A stretch of DNA of 64,000 bases from positions 310,001-374,000 of the forward strand of contig PGZH01000004.1 in NCBI GenBank assembly GCA_002840155.1, written 5' to 3'. Positions 59,009-64,000 of this stretch are shown here, in pieces; within the stretch, counting starts at the first letter, position 1, and every line of letters begins with the position of its first letter. The position numbers and the translations under genes were made by a program. The notes under the pieces were generated by a model. It saw nothing but the letters and a program-made list of their open reading frames with translations. It ran no database searches and had not been told where the DNA came from. The stretch is from Gammaproteobacteria bacterium HGW-Gammaproteobacteria-13 (lineage in GTDB: Bacteria > Pseudomonadota > Gammaproteobacteria > Pseudomonadales > Pseudomonadaceae).

Positions 59009-60874
59009 ATGGCTGACGCTGTCACTGCCCTGCCCCACGAGACCATCATCCAGGACTCCTGGACCCGCTGCCGCGACTACGGCCTGACCCACCAGAGCAC
59101 GCCGATCTTCAACCAGCCAGAGCGCGGCGAAGTCAGCGCCCTGCTGGAAAGCCAGCACGCCCTGGTGCACACCACCCATAAAGAAGTGCTGCCCTACTAC
59201 GGCACCATCCTGGCCAACTCCAATTGCCTGATCATGCTGGCCGACCATCAGGGCCAGGTGCTGCAATCCTGGGGTGACCAACGCTTTATCGAACCGAGCC
59301 GCGCCGCCGGCTTTGTCGCCGGGGCCACCTGGCTGGAGCGCTATACCGGCACCAATGCCATCGGCACTGCCCTGAGCTGCGCCCAGGCCGTCCACATTCA
59401 GCACGATGAGCACTTCCTCAAAGCCAACCGTTTTATGACCGGCTCGGCCTCGCCGATTTTTGACGAGCAGCGGCAGATGATCGCGGTGCTGGATGTCTCC
59501 AGCGACAGCTACCTGCCGCCCTCGCACACCCTGGGCATGGTCAAAATGATGAGCCAGTCGGTGGAGAACCGGCTGATTCTCAACCTGTTCCAGCAGCGCT
59601 ACTTCCAACTGAGCTTCAATACCAGCCTGGATAACCTCAGCAGCCCCTGGGCCGGGCTGCTGATTTTCGATGAGCAAGGCCAGGTGGTATCCGCCAATCG
59701 CCGTGCCGACAGCCTGCTGGGCGTGGGCCTGGCCCAGGTAAATATCGAAAGCCTGTTCGATGTACCGCTGCAGCAACTGCTCAACCAGCCCGAGGCGCTT
59801 CCGTTCAACCTGCGCGCCAGCGGGCGTTTTCGTTTTCACGCGCAGATCAAACGCCCACAGCAACCCGCGCCGATTCAGGCACGCGACTTTCGCCAAACCC
59901 AGCAGCCACCTGCCAACGCCACTCGAACCCCATTTACCCTCGCCTCGCTCAACCTTGGCGACCCGCGTGTCGATAAAGCCGTGCGCCAGGCCGAACGCCT
60001 GCTGGAAAAGAACATCCCGATCCTGGTGCACGGCGAAACCGGCGTCGGCAAGGAAGTCTTCGTCAAAGCCCTGCATCACGCCAGTTCGCGCGCCAGCCAA
60101 GCCTTTATCGCCGTCAACTGCGCGGCCATTCCCGCCGAACTGGTGGAGTCCGAGCTGTTTGGCTATGAAAAGGGCGCGTTTACCGGGGCCAACCAGAAAG
60201 GCAGCATCGGCCTGATCCGCAAGGCCGACAAAGGCACGTTGTTTCTCGACGAAGTCGGGGATATGCCACTGCGGGTGCAGGCCCGCCTGCTGCGGGTATT
60301 GCAGGAGCGCTGCGTCCAACCGCTGGGCAGCAGTGAGCTGTACCCGGTGGATATCCGCCTGATCTCGGCCACTAACCGCCCGCTGCGCCAGGATGTGGAA
60401 GGCGGGCTGTTTCGCCAGGACCTCTACTACCGCATCAGCGGCCTCAACTTGGAGTTACCGCCGCTGCGCGAACGCACCGACAAGGCCGCCATGGTCCAAC
60501 GCATTTGGGAGTATCACCGCGAACCGCAGCAATGGGCCGGGCTAAGCCAGGAAGTGCTGAGTCTGTTTGAGCGTCATCCCTGGCCCGGCAACCTGCGCCA
60601 ACTGAGCAGCGTCCTGCAGATTGCCCTGGCCATGGCCGAGGATCAGCAGATACGTCCGGAACACCTACCGGATGATTTCTTTGCCGATGTGCAGCCAACA
60701 GCTGCGCCAACAGCCGCCACCCAACCGCAACCGCTGACCAGCACCAGTGCGGATGATCTGGCCAGCCAGTACCAGGCCTGCGGCGGCAATATCTCGCACC
60801 TGGCGCGCAGTCTCGGGGTTAGCCGCAATACGCTGTACAAACGGCTACGGGAAGTGGGCCTGGCGGCGCGCTAG
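59009..60874 (+). CDS. AcoR-like sigma-54-dependent transcriptional activator
   Basis: About 621-aa bacterial enhancer-binding protein. N-terminal GAF-type sensor region (about 60-220), AAA+ domain with Walker A GETGVGKE (about residue 343) and the intact sigma-54 contact loop GAFTGA (about 389), and a Fis-type HTH at the end (GGNISHLARSLGVSRNTLYK). The overall plan is that of AcoR, the acetoin-catabolism activator, but no acetoin genes are nearby. Start ATG 59009 has GAGAGA upstream; an upstream in-frame start would run into the TGAACA repeats. Divergent from the transporter operon, which it very likely activates. Confidence 0.88.
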   Translation: MADAVTALPHETIIQDSWTRCRDYGLTHQSTPIFNQPERGEVSALLESQHALVHTTHKEVLPYYGTILANSNCLIMLADHQGQVLQSWGDQRFIEPSRAAGFVAGATWLERYTGTNAIGTALSCAQAVHIQHDEHFLKANRFMTGSASPIFDEQRQMIAVLDVSSDSYLPPSHTLGMVKMMSQSVENRLILNLFQQRYFQLSFNTSLDNLSSPWAGLLIFDEQGQVVSANRRADSLLGVGLAQVNIESLFDVPLQQLLNQPEALPFNLRASGRFRFHAQIKRPQQPAPIQARDFRQTQQPPANATRTPFTLASLNLGDPRVDKAVRQAERLLEKNIPILVHGETGVGKEVFVKALHHASSRASQAFIAVNCAAIPAELVESELFGYEKGAFTGANQKGSIGLIRKADKGTLFLDEVGDMPLRVQARLLRVLQERCVQPLGSSELYPVDIRLISATNRPLRQDVEGGLFRQDLYYRISGLNLELPPLRERTDKAAMVQRIWEYHREPQQWAGLSQEVLSLFERHPWPGNLRQLSSVLQIALAMAEDQQIRPEHLPDDFFADVQPTAAPTAATQPQPLTSTSADDLASQYQACGGNISHLARSLGVSRNTLYKRLREVGLAAR

Positions 60875-61073
60875 CACAGGCGGTCGCAGCTGTAAGCCTT
60901 AGCCTGATTCAGCCGTCTTAGTCAGCCATGGACTTATATGGCCCTAATAAGGTCTAAACCCTTAGATCGCCATTACAGATTCCCACTGCGACCAGCGCCG
61001 CATAGACTCCGCGCCCGCCTTCTATCCTGCGCCTCCACTACACCCGCCCTTTTCCCTCGCGAGTCAAAGCCTA

Positions 61074-61973
61074 ATGCGTTACCCCGCAACTCCCACACAC
61101 GCTTTTTCGCGAATCACGCCATTGGCCTGCGCCTTAGTCAGCATGTTGCTGTTGAGCGCCTGCAGCAGCCTTGCGCCGCCCCAACCCAACCCCGCGATTG
61201 AGCCGATACGCTTTCTCCTGAGTTTCGATGACGGCCCCAGCGCCAGCACCCGCAATAACCCAACTGAGCAGATCCTCGACACATTGGCAGACAACCCGAT
61301 CCAGCCAGGGATCAAGGCGCTGTTCTTTGTCCAGACCCGCGCCGCCGGAGCCGGTGGCAGCGTGCAAGGGCAAGCGCTGCTGCGCCGCCAACAACGCGAG
61401 GGCCATCTGCTGGGTTTTCACACCGCGACCTCGGGGCACTCCAATCACCGCTTTCTTAGCCCAGCGGCACTCGATCAATCGCTAACAGACGGCGTTGCCG
61501 ACCTGACCGCCATCAGCGGCGCCGCGCCGCGCCTGGTACGTCCACCTTTCTGGAACTACGACGAACGCACCTTCGCCGCCTACCAGGCACATGGCCTGCG
61601 CTTGCTGCTGACCGATTTGAGTGCCAACGATGGCAAGACCTGGGGCATCAATGGCAGCCTGCGCCGGCGCAGCAATCTGCGTGACCAGCTCGCCCGAGCA
61701 GCGCAGCAGATCAGCGTCGGTGCCTTGCCAGCAGTCGATGGGGTTATCCCGGTGGTGGTGACCTTCCACGACCTCAATCCCTACACTGCGCGGCATATGC
61801 AGGAATACTTAGAGATCCTGATGGATGTGGCCGAAGATGTTGGCCTGGCCACCGATAAACAGCCGTTCTATGGCCAGCGTGACGCCCTGCAACGCGCTGC
61901 TCTCAGACGCGCGCTTGGCGACCCACTGCAGTACGCCCGCCTGCCGGGGCTGTGGAACTGGTTGTGGAACTAG
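61074..61973 (+). CDS. Polysaccharide deacetylase-family lipoprotein
   Basis: 299-aa secreted protein with an N-terminal lipobox (LLLSAC, cysteine about 30), so probably outer-membrane anchored. NodB-fold motif 1 SFDDGPS (about residue 50) and motif 3 RPPFWNYDE (about 156) are clear, and a C-terminal histidine motif VVTFHDLNP is present. The metal motif 2 is unusual: HTATSGHSNH instead of the normal HTxxH spacing. It may deacetylate a cell-envelope or exopolysaccharide. Start ATG 61074 has only a weak ribosome site. Convergent with cysS across a disrupted terminator. Confidence 0.8.
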   Translation: MRYPATPTHAFSRITPLACALVSMLLLSACSSLAPPQPNPAIEPIRFLLSFDDGPSASTRNNPTEQILDTLADNPIQPGIKALFFVQTRAAGAGGSVQGQALLRRQQREGHLLGFHTATSGHSNHRFLSPAALDQSLTDGVADLTAISGAAPRLVRPPFWNYDERTFAAYQAHGLRLLLTDLSANDGKTWGINGSLRRRSNLRDQLARAAQQISVGALPAVDGVIPVVVTFHDLNPYTARHMQEYLEILMDVAEDVGLATDKQPFYGQRDALQRAALRRALGDPLQYARLPGLWNWLWN

Positions 61974-61988
61974 CAGACCGCACGCAAT

Positions 61989-62196
61989 AAAAAAGGCCGC
62001 TCGAAGCGCAATGCTGTTCAGTTAAGTGGGGCCGCTTTACACCCTATAGAGCGGCGGGCTTTGAAATCTTCCTCGCTCTAAGTCTTTGGCAGTGGTTCAG
62101 GCCGTAGGATGGGTGCTAACCCATCAGCCAATTGATGGGTAGGGCGAAGCGGCATTTTTCTTATGTGAACAGCATTACGCTCGAAAGCGGCCTTTT
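61989..62196. terminator. Terminator split by an insertion
   Basis: Left half: A6 then GGCCGCTCGAAGCG (61989-62008). Right half: CGCTCGAAAGCGGCCTTTT (62178-62196). Removing 62009-62177 and one copy of the repeated CGCTCGAA(A)GCG restores A6-GGCCGCT-CGAA-AGCGGCC-T4, a perfect intrinsic terminator between the deacetylase gene (+) and cysS (-). Confidence 0.75.
62009..62177. mobile_element. IS4-like miniature inverted-repeat element (non-autonomous)
   Basis: 169 bp with no transposase. Left end CAATGCTGTTCAGTTAAG (62009-62026); right end, read inwards on the other strand, TAATGCTGTTCACATAAG (62177-62160); 15 of 18 positions match. The ends resemble those of IS4 (TAATGCCGATCAGTTAAG, from memory). 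It is flanked by an 11/12-bp direct repeat CGCTCGAA(A)GCG (61998-62008 and 62178-62189), in the IS4 target-duplication range. Inside is a GATGGGT-GCTA-ACCCATC hairpin of a kind common between Pseudomonas genes. Confidence 0.7.
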
Positions 62197-62212
62197 CATT
62201 CCAGCAACGAAG

Positions 62213-63595
62213 CTAGTCAGCCAAACGCCAGGTAGTGCCACCCTTGCTATCTTCCAACACCACACCCATGGCGGTGATCTGGTCGCGAATACGGTCGGAC
62301 TCGCCCCAGTTCTTCTCGGCGCGAGCCTGCAGACGTGCGGCGATCAAGGCTTCAACTTCAGCAGCATCAACCTTGCCGGCAGCACCGGCCTGGAGGAACG
62401 CCTCAGGCTCAAGCTGCAACACACCGAGCACCCCAGCCAGTTCCTTCAAGCGCGCCGCCAGACCGGCAGCAGCCTGCAGATCGCTGTCACGCAGACGATT
62501 GATCTCGCGGGCCAGCTCGAACAGCACGGCGCAGGCTTCCGGCGAGTTGAAGTCGTCATCCATGGCTGCCGCAAAGCGTTCGACAAAGGCGTCACCGCCA
62601 GCCGGTGCCGCATCGGGCAGGCCTTTGAGAGCGTTATAGAAGCGCTCCAGCGCGCCTTTGGCTTCGCGCAGGCTGTCTTCGGAGTAGTTGATCGGGCTGC
62701 GGTAGTGGCTGGACACCAGCAGGTAGCGCACCACTTCCGGGTGATATTTTTCCAGCACCTCACGAATGGTGAAGAAGTTGCCCAGGGATTTGGACATCTT
62801 CTCGCCATCCACACGCACCGCGCCAGCGTGCATCCAAGCGTTGGCGTAGAGCTTGCCGGTGGCCGCCTCGCTCTGCGCGATCTCGTTTTCATGATGCGGG
62901 AACACCAGATCCGGGCCGCCGCCATGAATGTCAAACGTCTCACCCAGGCAGCAGGTCGACATCACCGAGCACTCGATATGCCAGCCTGGACGGCCTGCGC
63001 CCCACGGCGACGCCCAGCTCGGTTCGCCCGGCTTGACGCCCTTCCACAGGACGAAATCCAGCGGGTCCTGCTTGGCTTCATCAACTTCGATGCGCGCGCC
63101 AATTTTCAGGTCTTCGATTTTCTTACGCGACAGCTTGCCGTAACCGACGAACTTGCCAACGCGGTAGTACACGTCGCCATTGCCGGGCGCGTAGGCAAAA
63201 CCCTTATCGATCAAGGTCTGGATCATCTCGTGCATGCCGGCGATATGCCCGGTGGCACGTGGTTCCTGATCTGGACGCAGGACATTCAGACGCGCCTCGT
63301 CTTCGTGCATGGCCGCAATCATGCGTTCGACCAGCGCTTCAAACGGCTCGCCGTTGTCGTTGGCACGCTTGATGATCTTGTCGTCGATGTCAGTGATATT
63401 GCGCACGTAGGTCACGTCATAACCGCGATGGCGCAGCCAGCGGGTGACCACATCGAACGCCACCATCACCCGCGCATGACCTATATGACAGAAGTCGTAA
63501 ACCGTCATGCCGCACACATACATGCGCACCTGGTTACCCACCAGCGGTTTGAAGACGTCTTTGCTTTTGGTCAGCGTGTTGTAGATCGAGAGCAT
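62213..63595 (-). CDS. cysS: Cysteinyl-tRNA synthetase
   Basis: 460-aa class I aminoacyl-tRNA synthetase that charges tRNA-Cys. [18 protein letters not shown] start, zinc ligand Cys in [17 protein letters not shown] with the HIGH motif (about residue 37), zinc ligands [19 protein letters not shown] (about 209), and KMSKSLGNF (about 266) are intact. Length is standard. Copy E of the palindromic element lies 64 bp upstream, between cysS and glnS. Confidence 0.96.
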   Translation of the reverse strand: MLSIYNTLTKSKDVFKPLVGNQVRMYVCGMTVYDFCHIGHARVMVAFDVVTRWLRHRGYDVTYVRNITDIDDKIIKRANDNGEPFEALVERMIAAMHEDEARLNVLRPDQEPRATGHIAGMHEMIQTLIDKGFAYAPGNGDVYYRVGKFVGYGKLSRKKIEDLKIGARIEVDEAKQDPLDFVLWKGVKPGEPSWASPWGAGRPGWHIECSVMSTCCLGETFDIHGGGPDLVFPHHENEIAQSEAATGKLYANAWMHAGAVRVDGEKMSKSLGNFFTIREVLEKYHPEVVRYLLVSSHYRSPINYSEDSLREAKGALERFYNALKGLPDAAPAGGDAFVERFAAAMDDDFNSPEACAVLFELAREINRLRDSDLQAAAGLAARLKELAGVLGVLQLEPEAFLQAGAAGKVDAAEVEALIAARLQARAEKNWGESDRIRDQITAMGVVLEDSKGGTTWRLAD

Positions 63596-63659
63596 TGCAG
63601 TTCCTTGAAAACCACGGGCCGGCGTACCGGCCCGGTTTTAATCAGAGCGACTGAGCACT

Positions 63660-63817
63660 AGAGCCTGTTTCGGATCTCGCGAGCTAGAGCGAGACAAGGC
63701 AAAAATGGCCGAGGAAGCGGACTGGGCTCGCATGCGAGTTTACTAGCTGTAAATGAGCATTCCGAGGCCATTTTTAACGCAGTATCGCCGACGCGCAGCA
63801 GATCCGAGGCAGGCTCT
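63660..63817 (+). repeat. Dispersed palindromic element, copy E (between glnS and cysS)
   Basis: Ends AGAGCCTGTTTCGGATCT (63660-63677) and AGATCCGAGGCAGGCTCT (63800-63817), 16 of 18 paired. The core stem is AAAAATGGCC / GGCCATTTTT, replacing AAAAACAGGC / GCCTGTTTTT of other copies by paired changes. It has 16 extra bases that form a second small hairpin CTCGCATGCGAG before TTTAC / GTAAA. The right end shares its last base with the glnS stop codon. Confidence 0.85.
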
Positions 63818-64000
63818 TAGGCCCAGGAATCGCGCAGCGTTACGGTACGGTTGAACACCGGCGCACCCGGCTTGCTGTCCTTGATGTCGGCGCAGAAGTA
63901 GCCTTCACGCTCGAACTGGAAGCGCTCTTCCGGTGCGGCTTCAGCCAAGGATGGCTCGGCGCGACAACCCTTGAGCACGACCAGCGAATCCGGGTTGATA
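63817..64000 (-). CDS. glnS: Glutaminyl-tRNA synthetase, C-terminal part
   Basis: Partial gene, running off the right edge. The visible end reads [16 protein letters not shown], then [14 protein letters not shown] and TAA, matching the C-terminal beta-barrel of GlnRS ([10 protein letters not shown] ... VFNRTVxLRDxW). glnS next to cysS is the usual Pseudomonas order. The stop codon touches copy E of the palindromic element. Confidence 0.92.
   Translation of the reverse strand, partial: INPDSLVVLKGCRAEPSLAEAAPEERFQFEREGYFCADIKDSKPGAPVFNRTVTLRDSWA

Noticed and set aside
58679..60319. 546-codon open frame opposite the AcoR-like gene and crossing the sigma-54 promoter
   Set aside because: It would overlap both the activator and the control region; no recognisable domain.

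Overview
The window is a chromosomal segment of a gamma-proteobacterium, almost certainly a Pseudomonas species other than P. aeruginosa. The order glnS-cysS ... folD ... tig-clpP-clpX-lon-hupB-ppiD-fabI-npp/yej transporter ... mltD-gloB-methyltransferase-rnhA-dnaQ ... ldcA-enoyl-CoA hydratase-HPt protein-nudC ... SDR-phosphotransferase-SCP2-phosphatase-sohB-yhdH-DUF934-cysI matches, from memory, the PA1794-PA1838 block of P. aeruginosa PAO1 read backwards. It is GC-rich, tightly packed and mostly core genome.

Layout. 0-9.4 kb is accessory: a hipBA-like toxin-antitoxin pair, LysR + MFS exporter, the ABC-F ATPase ybiT, azoR with a divergent LysR regulator, an epoxide-hydrolase-like enzyme and uppP. 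9.6-12.1 kb holds a Cache-domain chemoreceptor, an unrecognised gene and a 37-aa membrane microprotein. 12.3-16.7 kb covers sulfite reduction (cysI + DUF934), a YhdH-type oxidoreductase and sohB. 16.9-25.3 kb holds lipid/CoA-type genes (SCP2, phosphotransferase, SDR, crotonase), a TSUP permease, nudC and a ChpA-N-terminus-like HPt protein. 25.5-34 kb has ldcA, dnaQ/rnhA, a methyltransferase, gloB, mltD and an HDOD protein. 34-41.6 kb is a five-gene peptide/peptidyl-nucleoside ABC importer (npp/yej) with two binding proteins. 41.7-51.6 kb has fabI, ppiD, hupB, lon, clpX, clpP, tig and a three-tRNA cluster (Arg, His, Leu). 51.8-61 kb has folD, then a block absent from the PAO1 order as I remember it: a glycerol-type ABC importer (binding protein, DUF2160, two permeases, two ATPases) divergent from an AcoR-like sigma-54 activator. 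61-64 kb has a polysaccharide-deacetylase lipoprotein, cysS and the 3' end of glnS.

Most interesting signals: (1) five copies of a ~140-bp palindromic element, all in one orientation, each in the leader of a gene (cysI, SDR, gloB, fabI, cysS), with compensatory base changes that preserve stems; (2) an asymmetric ATPase pair in the glycerol-type importer whose degenerate motifs are arranged so that one composite ATP site is canonical and the other degenerate; (3) a complete sigma-54 regulatory layout for that operon (-24/-12 promoter plus five TGAACA repeats beside the GAFTGA-containing activator); (4) a 169-bp IS4-like miniature element that split a Rho-independent terminator and left an 11/12-bp target duplication; (5) likely operators for hipBA and for the azoR/LysR pair. 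No CRISPR array, prophage or intact insertion sequence was seen.
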